Shown in pieces: positions 22,641-31,442 of a DNA stretch of 45,102 nucleotides; within the stretch, counting starts at the first letter, position 1, and each line of letters begins with the position of its first letter. Both the position numbers and the translations under genes were made by a program. This DNA comes from Nonomuraea sediminis (GTDB lineage: Bacteria > Actinomycetota > Actinomycetes > Streptosporangiales > Streptosporangiaceae). Below the pieces are notes generated by a model. It ran no database searches and was not told the DNA's origin. It was given only the letters and a program-made list of their open reading frames with translations. The stretch is taken from contig NZ_JAHDTI010000031.1 in assembly GCF_018531495.1 (NCBI RefSeq), positions 1 through 45,102 of the forward strand, written 5' to 3'.

Positions 22641-24340
22641 ATGCCCGCGCCTCCGATCTCGCGTGTCGTGCGTGCCGCCCGCCGATCGCTGTCCCGTCCG
22701 AGGACCTGGGCGCGGAACTCGACCAGGGTCATTCTCGGATGATCGTTCCACCAGCGTCGCAGTTCCTCGGACGCGTACGCGGTGGCCCTGCTGGTCGGTC
22801 CCGAGAACAGCGAGATCGGATCGATGCCCGCGGCCTGGCCAGCCTTGTTGAGCATGTACCCGTTCGTGGCGTTCTCGGCCTGCAGCCACTGGGTGTATGT
22901 CCAGTCTCGATACAGCCGCGCAACGGTCTGATCGAGGGACTCACCGTCGCGCCTGTCGGCCTCGAGGGCAGCCCGCCGCTCCTCGCGGCGTAGCTGCTCG
23001 GGGTCGACCTGGTACACCTCGGCGTAGGCGTCGATGTACTCCCAGCCCTGAGCTACGAGCTCGTCGACGCGACGGTCTTCGTCGCTGATCTCCAGGTCAT
23101 CCCAGGCACCCCAGCTCTCGCCGGCCACGGCCGCCGGGACATCCTCAATCACGGGCGGCGCCTCGACGGCCTGGTCGCGGCGCGCCATCTCCGCGGCCGC
23201 GCGTTCGATCTCCGCCTCGTCGCCGTGCTCGAGCGCCTGGTTGAACCTCTCGGCCAGGCTCTCGTCGCTGAGCGCCTGCAGCTGCTCGTGGGTGAGCTGC
23301 TCGAGCGGCCGCGAGGGCGTCTCCTGCTCGGCGCCGGGCTCGCCCTCCTGCCGGACCCGCTCATCGATGGGGCGGCTAGGAACGGTCTGGCTGCGCTGCG
23401 CCGGGTCGTCGAGCAGGTAGCCGAACTGCCGTAGGAGTCGGATAGCTTCTTCCCGGTCTCCGCCGGCGTCGGCGAGCAACTGCTCCGGCATCGGGCGGAT
23501 CGCCGTCCGGCGTCGTGACGTGGACTGCATGCGCCGTCCGGCCACGCCGCGGCGGGTCGTCCCTTCGGAAGTGACCAGCCTGCCGCTCGCTGTCGACATG
23601 CCTCGGCGTGCGTTGACGATCTGGCCAGGGTCGGCGCCGAGCCGGATCGCCTCGGCGCCGGCCTCGGTGAAGGCCCGCTGCTGCTGCTCGGTGGTCATAC
23701 TGTCGAACAGCTCGCGCGGCGAGGCCGGCGACTCATCGCCTTCCCGTTGCGGGACCATCGTGCAGTCGCAGCGCTCGTGCCGCTGGAACCCGGTCGACCA
23801 CGAGTACGTGCGCCCGGCGAGGATGATGCACCGCCCGCACGCCGGCAACGACACGTGCCGCACGTAGGTGACCCATGTACGGCTGCCGGTGATGCCCACC
23901 TGGTCGGCGACGCGGGAGGCGTCGGAGATCTGCGTGTCCACGATCCGGGTCAGCGAGGCCAGCCCGGACTGCAGCGCGCTTTCGTCGTCGGCGCCGCGGG
24001 CCAGCCAGCCCGCGGTCTGCAGGGCGGGCTGCATCAGCAGGCTGGCCAGCGCCCTCCCATCGGAGGCGATGCCAGCGAGCGCGGCCGGGTTCACTGCCGC
24101 GGTGGGCTGCGGCACGCCTTGCTCGGCCGCCAGCTGGCGCAGGTACGGCGTGGTCAGCCTGGCGACCGTTAGCTGGCCGATGCTCAGCAGCCGTACGACC
24201 TGGTCCAGCAGCTCGGTCCACTGTCCGATCACCGTACTGGCCTCGAGGCCGCTCCACATCGCCTGCGCGCGCTCGGCGACATCGGCTGCGAGCTCCTGCT
24301 GCGCGCGGTAGTGGTCATCAACCAGCTGCTGCAGCGCCAC
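22637..24340 (-). CDS. MuF-like minor capsid protein
   Basis: 567 aa. About residues 1-180 are the MuF/VG15-type region: long helices, and a Cys/His cluster ACGRCIILAG .. FQRHERCDCTMVP, typical of the MuF-domain metal site. About 270-410 is charged, low-complexity (SRPLEQLTHEQLQALSDESL). About 420-567 is a C-terminal Trp-rich domain (LYRDWTYTQWLQAENATNGY, then ELRRWWNDHPRMTLVEFRAQV). MuF proteins enter the capsid through the portal and can carry C-terminal effector domains. The long C-terminal part may be such a domain. It overlaps the portal gene by 23 nt. Confidence 0.82.
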   Translation of the reverse strand: MALQQLVDDHYRAQQELAADVAERAQAMWSGLEASTVIGQWTELLDQVVRLLSIGQLTVARLTTPYLRQLAAEQGVPQPTAAVNPAALAGIASDGRALASLLMQPALQTAGWLARGADDESALQSGLASLTRIVDTQISDASRVADQVGITGSRTWVTYVRHVSLPACGRCIILAGRTYSWSTGFQRHERCDCTMVPQREGDESPASPRELFDSMTTEQQQRAFTEAGAEAIRLGADPGQIVNARRGMSTASGRLVTSEGTTRRGVAGRRMQSTSRRRTAIRPMPEQLLADAGGDREEAIRLLRQFGYLLDDPAQRSQTVPSRPIDERVRQEGEPGAEQETPSRPLEQLTHEQLQALSDESLAERFNQALEHGDEAEIERAAAEMARRDQAVEAPPVIEDVPAAVAGESWGAWDDLEISDEDRRVDELVAQGWEYIDAYAEVYQVDPEQLRREERRAALEADRRDGESLDQTVARLYRDWTYTQWLQAENATNGYMLNKAGQAAGIDPISLFSGPTSRATAYASEELRRWWNDHPRMTLVEFRAQVLGRDSDRRAARTTREIGGAGI

Positions 24341-25781
24341 CGGTCACTCCCGCCAGCTGCCCGTCGGCGGCCGCCGGCTGGTTCCCGCCGTTGTGGGCCT
24401 GTGCGTCGGGCCCGGGCTTCGGCCCGACCACGGCCGCGAGGTCGCCGGCCATCGCGCGCTCCAGCGCGCGGGCGGCGGAGGCCTTCCGCTTGCGCATCCG
24501 GTCGCGCTGGGTGGAGGTGTAGCCGAGGTCCTCCCACGCCTGCTCGTCGTCGATGATGCGCGCCTGGACCTTCTTCACCACGGCGTCGGCCTTCGCGGCT
24601 TCGGTAGGTGTGCTGGCGTCGCGCCAGATGGTCTCCAGCGATCTCGACTTCGGGTTCCACTCGCCGTCACGGATCCGCTCGGCCAGGCGCATGACGCGTT
24701 CCCACGAGCCGCCGAACGGCCGCTGGTGGCGTTCGGCTCGCTTCACCAGCCGCGCCTCGGAGCTGCGGATCCCATCGGCCGACGCCGGGTTCTCGGTGCT
24801 GTACCCGAGGTAGTGCGGCGGCAGCCCGGAGATGGACGCCACCAGGCGGGCCAGCGCGTTCAAGGTGTTGTGGAAGTTCGACAGGTCGCTCTCGGGGAAC
24901 TGGCCGGCCTGGATCTCGCCAGGGCTGAGCTCGTTCGCCCACAAGCGCCCCATCAGCTGCGACCAGGTGCTCGCTGGCTTGCCGTCAGAGCCGATGAAGT
25001 CTTCCTTCTTCGCGCCGAAAACCCACCGGCGCGGGATCGCGTGATACTCGGCCGCGATCATCATGTCCGTTGCCACCTTGCACGCGGCATCGGACAGAGG
25101 GATCACGTCGGCCAGCTCGGACACGCCGAGCGGCTCCAGGAGGCGCGGCCGGTTGACGATCGGAACGACCGCGACCATGCCGAGGTTGTGGTCATCGCGG
25201 TCGATGACGTTCCATTCGCCGTCGAAGTGGTACTGAATCGTCGAGTTGGGGATCAGCAGGGTTGCGTACTGCTCGCGCACCTGTCCTTCCAGGGCGGCCT
25301 CGGTGTCGTACCACCAGCGCAGCGCGGCCCTCACTCGGCGGGTGGCCGGGTCGATGTCGGCGTGCATCTGCAGCGGCGACTCCACCGTGATCAGTGGGAA
25401 CTCTTTGTCGTCCTTGTTGGTGCCGACCGTGACGAACGAGCGGCGCATCGCCATCGCGTCGACGTGACCTATCTGGCTCTGCTCGTCGAGGTCGTTGGCC
25501 TGCCACATCTCCCACAGGCCGCCGTCGGCCTCCTCGTCGGAGCTGCGGCGGAACCCCTCGACGTCGAGCCTCTCTTCCACAGCGTCCACGATCAGCCGCG
25601 GCCAGTTGATGACCACCTTCTGGATCCGGTCGCCCAGCTCGAGCAGCAGCTCGGGATGCATGTAGGCGAGCGGCTGCGTGCCCTCGTAGTAGTCGTTCAG
25701 CGCCTGCAGCACGGGGAGTTCGCCCTCGTGCCGCCGCTTCAGCCTGGCCAGCCACTCCAGGGGCTCGAGGTTCAGCGCCAT
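24318..25781 (-). CDS. Portal protein (SPP1 gp6-like)
   Basis: 487 aa from ATG 25781 with AGGGGG 6 nt upstream. N-terminal LNDYYEGTQPLAYMHPELLLEL and VVINWPRLIVDAVEERLDVEGF (split here) are the SPP1 gp6-type pattern. The middle contains HADIDPATRRVRAALRWWYD and VVPIVNRPRLLEPLGVSEL; the helical C-terminus (about 310-410) holds SGLPPHYLGYSTENPASADG. Dodecameric ring through which TerL pumps DNA. Some C-terminal residues (AGGSGG-type Ala/Gly end) are low complexity. Confidence 0.9.
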   Translation of the reverse strand: MALNLEPLEWLARLKRRHEGELPVLQALNDYYEGTQPLAYMHPELLLELGDRIQKVVINWPRLIVDAVEERLDVEGFRRSSDEEADGGLWEMWQANDLDEQSQIGHVDAMAMRRSFVTVGTNKDDKEFPLITVESPLQMHADIDPATRRVRAALRWWYDTEAALEGQVREQYATLLIPNSTIQYHFDGEWNVIDRDDHNLGMVAVVPIVNRPRLLEPLGVSELADVIPLSDAACKVATDMMIAAEYHAIPRRWVFGAKKEDFIGSDGKPASTWSQLMGRLWANELSPGEIQAGQFPESDLSNFHNTLNALARLVASISGLPPHYLGYSTENPASADGIRSSEARLVKRAERHQRPFGGSWERVMRLAERIRDGEWNPKSRSLETIWRDASTPTEAAKADAVVKKVQARIIDDEQAWEDLGYTSTQRDRMRKRKASAARALERAMAGDLAAVVGPKPGPDAQAHNGGNQPAAADGQLAGVTGGAAAAG

Positions 25782-25791
25782 ATCCAACCCC

Positions 25792-27540
25792 CTATCCGGC
25801 GACGATCATGCGGCCGCTCTTCTTCTTCGGCCGCCGGAGGTAGCCGTCGAGCCCGAACGCCATGGCCGCGATGCCGTCGATGCGGGCCTGCGACTTCAAG
25901 CGCTCGGGCTTGATCAGCTTGTGGTTGTCCTGGCCGTCGTCCTTGACCTCGACGACCTGGGCGTTCCAGCGGGCGACCGGGTGGCCGCCGTGCCGTACGC
26001 GCCCTGCCCCGATCTGGTCACCGCTCTTACCGAGTAGGCGCTGCAGCTCCTTGATCGAGGGGCTCTGCCCGACGAACGTCTGCGCGATCGGCACCACGTC
26101 GACGCCGCGCAGCGCCGAGTCGAGGTTCTGCACCAGCTGGCCGGCGAACATCCGGTCGTAGCCCAACCGCTGCATGTCGACGTGCCGGCAGTCGGCGAGC
26201 ACGTCGGCCTCCACCGCGGCGTAGTCGATGACGTCGCCCTCGGTCGCCTTCACGAAGCCCTCACGGATCCACCGTGAGAGCGGGACCTGCAGCTGCCGCT
26301 CGAGGTCCTCGACCCGGTCACTGGGCACCCAGAACCGCCAGAACATGTCCAGCTCGATGCCGGGCTGCTCGGACTCGACTCCGACCCACCAGGCGCTCAG
26401 GTCGCTCACGGCCGACAGGTCCAGCCCGCCCCACGCCCGCCGGCCGCGGGCGGCCGTCCAGTCGCACATGCCAGCGGTGGCATCCCACACCGTCAGGTTG
26501 ATCAGCCGGGACCGGTCGCGCATGCGCCGGTTGAGGTGCAACCGGCAGAAGGTGGCGAAGTACGACGGCGTGACGCGCGCCTTGTTCGCCTCTTTGCGCA
26601 GGTAGCGCAACGTCGGTGACGTCCCGAGCCCTGGGTTGGCCTTGCGCCAGGTCGACTCGGCGAACGGGTCGTCGTTCTCACCGGCAGCCCAGATGACGGC
26701 ATAGAACGTCGGATCGTCGACAACGCCGGAAGCGACCTTCTCGGCGTAGCTGTGCTTCTCGTCGTAGATGCTGCCTTCGGTGGCCTCGTCCGCGGTCGTG
26801 ATGAAGATGATCAGCGGCTGGTCACGGGCGCCAGTCCCGGTCTCGATCGCGTCGACCAGGTCACGCTTCTTGTGGACGTGCAGCTCGTCGACCACGCCGC
26901 CGCTCACGTTGAGCCCGTGAGCGGTTTCAGCGATCTTGCTGAGGGCCCGCAGAACGCCGCCCGTGCGCGGCACCCGGATGACCTCGGCCAGCGCCTCCAC
27001 CCGGGCCCGGGCCGCCTTCGCGGTCAGCAGCATCCGCTTGGCGTCCTCGAACACGCGGCCCGCCTGCTCGAGGCTGCCGGCGGCCGCGTACACCTCGGGG
27101 CCGGCCTCGCCATCAGCCAGCAGCAGCACGTTGGCGATGCCGCTGCTGATCGTCGACTTGCCGTTCTTTCGCGGGACCTCGACCAGCGCGGCCCGGATCA
27201 CCCGGACGACGCGCTCGCACTCCTCGTCCCACATGACCCACCCGAAGATGGGAGCGATGATCCACACAACCTGCCACGGGTCCAGGCCCTGCCCGAGCAC
27301 GAACCGCTGCCCGGCCCACCGGCCCTTGGTGTGGCTGAACGCGGACAGCGCCTTGAGCGCCTTCCGGGCCCGCGCGACGTCGTAGTACGCGCCAGGCTCG
27401 CGATCAGCCTGGAAGGCCACGACGAGCGGCCGCCGATCGGCCGCCTCCTGGATCTGCTCCGGGGTGAGGCCGAGCTCGATCAGCGCCTCGTACGGGACGG
27501 GCAGGTCGAGGTCAGTCGAAGGGGTCGTCGTCATCTCCAT
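25792..27540 (-). CDS. terL: Terminase large subunit (HK97-type)
   Basis: 582 aa packaging motor. ATPase domain: Walker A-like PRKNGKST (123-130), Walker B-like GGVVDELH (214-221, acidic pair D218/E219), coupling motif IIFITTADEATEG (about 244-256). Nuclease domain: WGGLDLSAVSDLSAW (about 370-384, first metal-binding Asp), with further acidic residues later (AVEADVLADCRHVDMQRLGYDR, split) and a C-terminal AFGLDGYLRRPKKKSGR. Overlaps TerS by 29 nt. A start at 27534 is also possible. Confidence 0.95.
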   Translation of the reverse strand: MEMTTTPSTDLDLPVPYEALIELGLTPEQIQEAADRRPLVVAFQADREPGAYYDVARARKALKALSAFSHTKGRWAGQRFVLGQGLDPWQVVWIIAPIFGWVMWDEECERVVRVIRAALVEVPRKNGKSTISSGIANVLLLADGEAGPEVYAAAGSLEQAGRVFEDAKRMLLTAKAARARVEALAEVIRVPRTGGVLRALSKIAETAHGLNVSGGVVDELHVHKKRDLVDAIETGTGARDQPLIIFITTADEATEGSIYDEKHSYAEKVASGVVDDPTFYAVIWAAGENDDPFAESTWRKANPGLGTSPTLRYLRKEANKARVTPSYFATFCRLHLNRRMRDRSRLINLTVWDATAGMCDWTAARGRRAWGGLDLSAVSDLSAWWVGVESEQPGIELDMFWRFWVPSDRVEDLERQLQVPLSRWIREGFVKATEGDVIDYAAVEADVLADCRHVDMQRLGYDRMFAGQLVQNLDSALRGVDVVPIAQTFVGQSPSIKELQRLLGKSGDQIGAGRVRHGGHPVARWNAQVVEVKDDGQDNHKLIKPERLKSQARIDGIAAMAFGLDGYLRRPKKKSGRMIVAG

Positions 27541-28009
27541 CGTCCCCCGGCGGTGTGATCCCCGCCCGGGCCGAGGGACTCAGTCCGAGCTCCCTGACGT
27601 ACACCTTCAGCTGCGCCCGGTACTGGCTCGCGATCGTGGTCGCGCCGTTCTTCTGCCAGCCCCGCTCGCCGTACATGAGCATCCCGTCGCGGCTGATGGT
27701 GCGCTCGCACTGGTCCAGGCGGGCGACGCACCGGCAGTAGTCCAGCAGCACCGTGGCGTCGACGTCGCCCAGGCCGGCGGTCTTCGTGAGCACCGGCACG
27801 ATGCGCCGCCACTCGCGTCGGGCGATGTTCCGGGCCCGGATGTTCTCTCCGCGGACCACTCGATTCCGGCTCGCGGGGAAGACCTCGCTCCAGTCCGGCT
27901 CGGCCAGGTCCCCGGGAGGAACCGCGACGCCCTGCTTGATCGGGCGCTTACCCGGGTTGCCCTCCCGCACGACCTGCAGCGCCGGCCTCTTGCGGTGCGG
28001 ATCCGCCAT
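27512..28009 (-). CDS. terS: Terminase small subunit (P27-like)
   Basis: 165 aa from ATG 28009. Basic N-terminus (DPHRKRPALQVVREGNPGKRP) and a helix-rich core (LGDVDATVLLDYCRCVARLDQCERTI, split) with SQYRAQLKVYVRELGLSPSARAG near the end match P27/TerS type proteins. It recognises the packaging site and hands DNA to TerL. The final residues are acidic (DDGDDDDPFD). Confidence 0.88.
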   Translation of the reverse strand: MADPHRKRPALQVVREGNPGKRPIKQGVAVPPGDLAEPDWSEVFPASRNRVVRGENIRARNIARREWRRIVPVLTKTAGLGDVDATVLLDYCRCVARLDQCERTISRDGMLMYGERGWQKNGATTIASQYRAQLKVYVRELGLSPSARAGITPPGDDGDDDDPFD

Positions 28010-28181
28010 CGCCCACCTCACCCTCGGGCTGCGGCCCATAGTCGGCCACGTACTGCGGATGCCCGGTCAGGACATGGCAATCGCACAGGAATCCACCCTC
28101 GTACCGCGCGTAGGAGCAGCGGGGATCGTGTTCCGCCGCCGGCGTGCCGCGGGCGATCGCCCACGCGGTCGGGAAGTCCAC
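27948..28181 (-). CDS. Small protein upstream of TerS, unknown
   Basis: 77 aa from GTG 28181 with AAGGAG nearby. Its first 50 residues look real (DFPTAWAIARGTPAAEHDPRC then GFLCDCHVLTGHPQYVADYG: four Cys/His that may bind metal), but its last 25 residues overlap TerS and are Gly/Ala/Pro rich. Related short proteins occur near actinophage terminases by my recollection. Function unknown. Confidence 0.55.
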   Translation of the reverse strand: MDFPTAWAIARGTPAAEHDPRCSYARYEGGFLCDCHVLTGHPQYVADYGPQPEGEVGDGGSAPQEAGAAGRAGGQPG

Positions 28182-28348
28182 GTCGTGCTCCTTCCGCTGG
28201 TCGGCACTACCGCGCCGCCCGCGCAAAGTCGTTTAGCTGCGGCGCCAGCCGAAAGCCTCCCCCGCGGTCTCCGAATAGTTGATCAAGGGGTGGCCCCCCA
28301 CCCCTCTGACCTGCGAAAACACCGATAGGGCTGTGACCTGGGGAAACG
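28182..28348. other. Gap upstream of TerS: hairpin and candidate cos region
   Basis: This 167-bp stretch has no supported gene. At 28286-28305 there is a perfect stem AGGGGTGG, loop CCCC, CCACCCCT. cos sites of HK97-type phages usually lie beside terS and an HNH gene, so this is the best candidate for the packaging ends, but it could equally be a terminator. No direct evidence. Confidence 0.35.
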
Positions 28349-28519
28349 TCATTCGCCAAGCTCGCGCCCATCGAGCGAGTGGTGCACGATCAGCCATCCC
28401 ATCGACCCATCCTCATGCGGCACCGGCTCGACGCGTGGACCACAGACACAGTCCGGCTCGCTCGTGCTCGTGTCATGTGCGATGCCATCACGTACGGGGT
28501 GGACGTGCACTGTAGTCAC
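28349..28519 (-). CDS. Small conserved protein
   Basis: 56 aa from GTG 28519, overlapping the HAD gene by 32 nt. Pattern: TTVHVHPVRDGIAHDTSTSE, then DCVCGPRVEPVPHEDGSMGW and LIVHHSLDGRELGE. The DCVCGP..VEPV..DGS.GW..VHHSLDGR pattern is a recurrent actinophage small protein, and the Cys pair may bind zinc. Function unknown. Too short for most gene callers, but clearly coding by pattern. Confidence 0.75.
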   Translation of the reverse strand: MTTVHVHPVRDGIAHDTSTSEPDCVCGPRVEPVPHEDGSMGWLIVHHSLDGRELGE

Positions 28520-28913
28520 GGTGTCCGCCTTGCTCCTGCACGAGGCTGTGGCCTGGGGCGAGAACAGGTAGGTCGGCGAGTGTCTGTTCCCACGTCTCGA
28601 AGCGCAGGCCTCGGTCGTCGATGTAGATGATCGCGGGCAGCTTGCGCTGGGTGACGAGCACGTGTCCTCGGTAGTTCCAGAACTCGTGGATCTGGCCCTC
28701 GGTCTCGGGTAAGGCGGAGATGCCGTACTCGCTGAGCCACTCTGACACGGGGAGCGGGGAGCGGGACGTGTGGATGTACACCGAGTAGGAGCGCATGAGA
28801 GTGCGCAGGCCAGCGATCGCACCGGGCACGGGCTCGTCGTAGATGGTGCCGTCCGCCCAGCCACGGGAGTAGGCGTGGATGACGCCGTCGAAGTCGACCG
28901 CTACGGTCGCCAT
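28488..28913 (-). CDS. HAD-like phosphatase
   Basis: 141 aa from ATG 28913 behind AGGAGG (an upstream in-frame ATG at 28979 lacks support). Motif I of HAD hydrolases is VAVDFDGVIH (nucleophile D7, acid D9); YIHTSR is motif II; the end has YIDDRGLRFETW as motif IV. Only a small cap is visible. It may act on nucleic acid 5' or 3' phosphates or nucleotides in DNA metabolism; the substrate is unknown. Between HNH and TerS. Confidence 0.85.
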   Translation of the reverse strand: MATVAVDFDGVIHAYSRGWADGTIYDEPVPGAIAGLRTLMRSYSVYIHTSRSPLPVSEWLSEYGISALPETEGQIHEFWNYRGHVLVTQRKLPAIIYIDDRGLRFETWEQTLADLPVLAPGHSLVQEQGGHRDYSARPPRT

Positions 28914-28929
28914 CTGTTCCTCCTGGGTG

Positions 28930-29286
28930 TCATCGGGCGTTCCATCCTCCGGGTTGGCGACGGGCGGTTTCCTGGCCATGGCAGCTGTCGCAGAGGCCTC
29001 GGCCTCGGCGAGGGTCGTTGGGATTGAGTCCTCGGGCTTCGAGCTGTCTGCGCGACTGGGGGTAGTGGTCGGCCACAGTGCTGGGCGCGGTGCGGCACAG
29101 CACGCAGATCGGGTCTCGCGCGAGGACTTGCTGACGGAAGGTGGTGCGGTGCTGGGTGCCGTATCCGCGCTGGGTTGCGCTGCCTCGGTATTGCTCCGCT
29201 TGGGCGCGGTGTTCGGCGCACGGGCCGCCGCTGGTGAGCTGGTCGCAGCCTGGGCGTGGGCACGGCAGCCGCTGTCGATTTGGCAT
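28930..29286 (-). CDS. HNH endonuclease
   Basis: 118 aa. HNH/beta-beta-alpha metal fold: Cys pair C61/C64 (CVLC), core ADHYPQSRR (D73, H74), and GLCDSCHGQETARR (C99, C102, H103) with the Asn-Asp loop between. N-terminal C9/C14/C23 (RLPCPRPGCDQ..CAEH) form a second zinc knuckle. Such proteins beside terminases help cut cos ends in HK97-type phages. In the same leftward operon as the terminase. Confidence 0.9.
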   Translation of the reverse strand: MPNRQRLPCPRPGCDQLTSGGPCAEHRAQAEQYRGSATQRGYGTQHRTTFRQQVLARDPICVLCRTAPSTVADHYPQSRRQLEARGLNPNDPRRGRGLCDSCHGQETARRQPGGWNAR

Positions 29287-29304
29287 GAGTACTCAGTCCA
29301 GCTG

Positions 29305-30969
29305 CTAGCTAATTGCGCCCCAGAAGCAGTTCGGAGTCGTGACGTTCGAGCCGGGCGTGATGGAGCTCGGCATCGACGTCAAGGAGGTGCCGTTCGTGGC
29401 CCAGCGCAGGCCGGCCGCGGACAGGTTGAGATTGGCCAACGCATTGATCATGGTGATGCTGCTCATCCTGGCCAGCGTGGGCGGGGTGCCCGCGTTGACG
29501 ATGATGGCCAGCCAGTACAGCCCGGCTGTCAAGCCGAAAGCTCCGAGCGTGGCCTGAAGCGGCCCCGAACTCGTGGTGGCGGAACCGATGTCGGCGGCGC
29601 TGCCCTGCAGCGTGCCGCTGCTGTTGTAGAGGCCCATCCAGTTCTGCGAGGCGGTAGGCGAGACGGCCGCTCCGGTGATGGCGATGATCCCCTTGCGGGT
29701 GCCGGACGCGATCGTGCGGCGCACCATCATGCCGATGAGATACAGCGTGCCCGCGGTGGGCGCGACCGTGGCGGTGGGAATGACGTCGTCTGCCCAGGCG
29801 ACTAGGCCGTGATCCTCAGGCAGCCACCACCCAGATCCGAACGAGAGTGTCCGGTCGATGCTGAGGTCTCCGCCGCCGGTGAGCCCGGTTCCGGCCAGGA
29901 CCTGGCGTGAGGTCTGTACGGCGCCGACGATGCGGGAGTCGTTGCCCTGCGCCGCGGTGCCGCTGGTCGAGCCGTAGGAAACGGCGAGGGTCCTGTCTGT
30001 GGTCAGGTCGCCGCCGCCTGTCAAGCCGGCGCCCGCGATCACCTGGCGGCTCGTCGGCGGGACAGCCAGGTTCGTGCGCGCGGTTGCCGCGCTCGCGACA
30101 TCGCTCAGGTTCGACGCGGCCTGGAGGGCGCCGGTGATCCGCGAGTCGTTGCCTGCGGCCACGGTCGAGCTCGCCGTGCCCACGGGCAGGCGGGCATACG
30201 CCACGGTGCCGGACGTGATGTCGGCGCCGGCGTGCGCGTGGCCGAGCGGCGAGTAGGCGGCGTTGCCCTCGCTGCCGGTCAGGTACTGCGGGTGCGGGTC
30301 GCTGGCAACCTCATGGGCGGTGACAGCGGCGGCCGCCGTACCGGCTGGGTCGTAGACGCCGGTGTGCGCGTGGCCCGTTGCGGCCGCGCCGATGGCCGCT
30401 GGGGTGACGGGATCTGACCCGCCTGAGGCGTGGCTGGAGGCGTGCGTGAGAGGGGTTCGCGCGTCCGACAGGCGGGCGTCGTTGCCGGCGGCCACTGTGG
30501 AGCTTGTGGTGCCGACCGGGAGCCGCGGATAGGCGATGGTGCCTGAGACGATGTCTGCTGCGGCGTGGGCGTGGCTGAGCGGCGAGTAGGCCGCGTTGCC
30601 CTCGCTGCCGGTCAGGTACTGCGGGTGGGGGTCGCTGGCAGCCTCATGGGCGGTGACAGCGGCGGCCGCCGTACCGGCTGGGTCGTAGACGCCGGTGTGC
30701 GCGTGGCCCGTTGCGGACGCGCCGATCGCTGCAGGCGTCGGCAGGGCGGGGGTGCCGTGGGTGTGGTCGCCGCGGCTGTAGGCGATCGCCGCTCCGGCCG
30801 AGGGGGCCTGGCCGTGGCTGGTCTCGGCCACGACGGTGGCCGACGGGGTGCCTCCGCCTTCCTGGACCACGACGTTGAGCTGCGTGTACCCGACCGTGAC
30901 CACGTCGGGGTCGCGTTCGGCGACGGCGACCAGGTCGCGGATCTCGACGATGTCCGGGCCGCTGCTCAC
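29305..30969 (-). CDS. Tail fiber
   Basis: 554 aa from GTG 30969 (GTGA overlap with the upstream stop). Repetitive N-terminal and central part: AAIGAxATGHAHTGVYDPAG, TAHExASDPHPQYLTGSEGN and SPLxHAHAxADI appear twice as 111-codon tandem units; then SRQVxAGxGLTGGGDLxxDR appears twice. The C-terminal ~170 residues (GWWLPEDHGLVAWADDVIP, LYLIGMMVRRTIASGTRKG, and LYWLAIIVNAGTPPTLARM) look like a receptor-binding head. DPHPQY and GGGDL units are typical of phage fibers. It lies upstream of the terminase, far from other tail genes. A longer frame starting at 31479 is not supported. Confidence 0.85.
   Translation of the reverse strand: MSSGPDIVEIRDLVAVAERDPDVVTVGYTQLNVVVQEGGGTPSATVVAETSHGQAPSAGAAIAYSRGDHTHGTPALPTPAAIGASATGHAHTGVYDPAGTAAAAVTAHEAASDPHPQYLTGSEGNAAYSPLSHAHAAADIVSGTIAYPRLPVGTTSSTVAAGNDARLSDARTPLTHASSHASGGSDPVTPAAIGAAATGHAHTGVYDPAGTAAAAVTAHEVASDPHPQYLTGSEGNAAYSPLGHAHAGADITSGTVAYARLPVGTASSTVAAGNDSRITGALQAASNLSDVASAATARTNLAVPPTSRQVIAGAGLTGGGDLTTDRTLAVSYGSTSGTAAQGNDSRIVGAVQTSRQVLAGTGLTGGGDLSIDRTLSFGSGWWLPEDHGLVAWADDVIPTATVAPTAGTLYLIGMMVRRTIASGTRKGIIAITGAAVSPTASQNWMGLYNSSGTLQGSAADIGSATTSSGPLQATLGAFGLTAGLYWLAIIVNAGTPPTLARMSSITMINALANLNLSAAGLRWATNGTSLTSMPSSITPGSNVTTPNCFWGAIS
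30241..30733 (-). repeat. Two 160-bp near-identical repeats in the fiber gene
   Basis: 30241-30400 and 30574-30733 are offset by exactly 333 bp (111 codons) and differ at only a handful of bases. Recombination between them would remove one in-frame fiber unit. Confidence 0.9.
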
Positions 30970-31310
30970 TGCGTCACCTCCGGCGAGAGCCTGGCCAAGC
31001 CCTCCAGGAGGCGGGTGACCTGGCTGGAGCCGTCGGTGAGCTCCAGGTCGTAGCGGCCGAGCGTCCACGTCCACGAGCTGGTGGTCGCCGCGGTGGCCAG
31101 CAGTCGGATCGTGCCGGCCGCGCCGCCGAGCGCGATGGACCCGTTGGCGCTGTCGAGGGTGGCGTAGAGCGTCCCGCCTGCGCGGTCGCGGATCTGCATC
31201 TTCGCGGTCCAGCCGGTGATGTCGTACGGGACGCCGGCGGCGTTCTTCCAGGTGATCAACCGGTCGAGGGTCGCGCCCTGGTCGATCTTCAGATGATAGG
31301 TGCCCGCCAT
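30966..31310 (-). CDS. BppU-like/fiber-base protein
   Basis: 114 aa from ATG 31310 (GTG 31319 is possible). YHLKIDQGATLDRLITWKNA, then VPYDITGWTAKMQIRDRAGG and ATLDSANGSIALGGAAGTIR, then YDLELTDGSSQVTRLLEGL. This beta-sandwich layout (YDITGxTAxMQIR .. YDLELxDG..VTRLLEG) matches N-terminal domains of upper-baseplate (BppU-like) proteins. It is the first gene of the late operon and probably anchors the fiber. Confidence 0.8.
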   Translation of the reverse strand: MAGTYHLKIDQGATLDRLITWKNAAGVPYDITGWTAKMQIRDRAGGTLYATLDSANGSIALGGAAGTIRLLATAATTSSWTWTLGRYDLELTDGSSQVTRLLEGLARLSPEVTQ

Positions 31311-31442
31311 GCAGATCACCCCCTCGTCGAGGTTGCCGCGCAGCGGCGTTGCCGGCGTCTGGTGGCATGGAGAGGGCGGCAGAGTCAGCCCCTCTACCGC
31401 CCCTGGATTCCCCTCCGGATGCCCGGTGCTCGTACCCGGGGC

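Noticed and set aside
24393..25913. 506-aa plus-strand open frame
   Set aside because: Antisense of the portal gene; Arg/Val/His composition typical of shadow frames.
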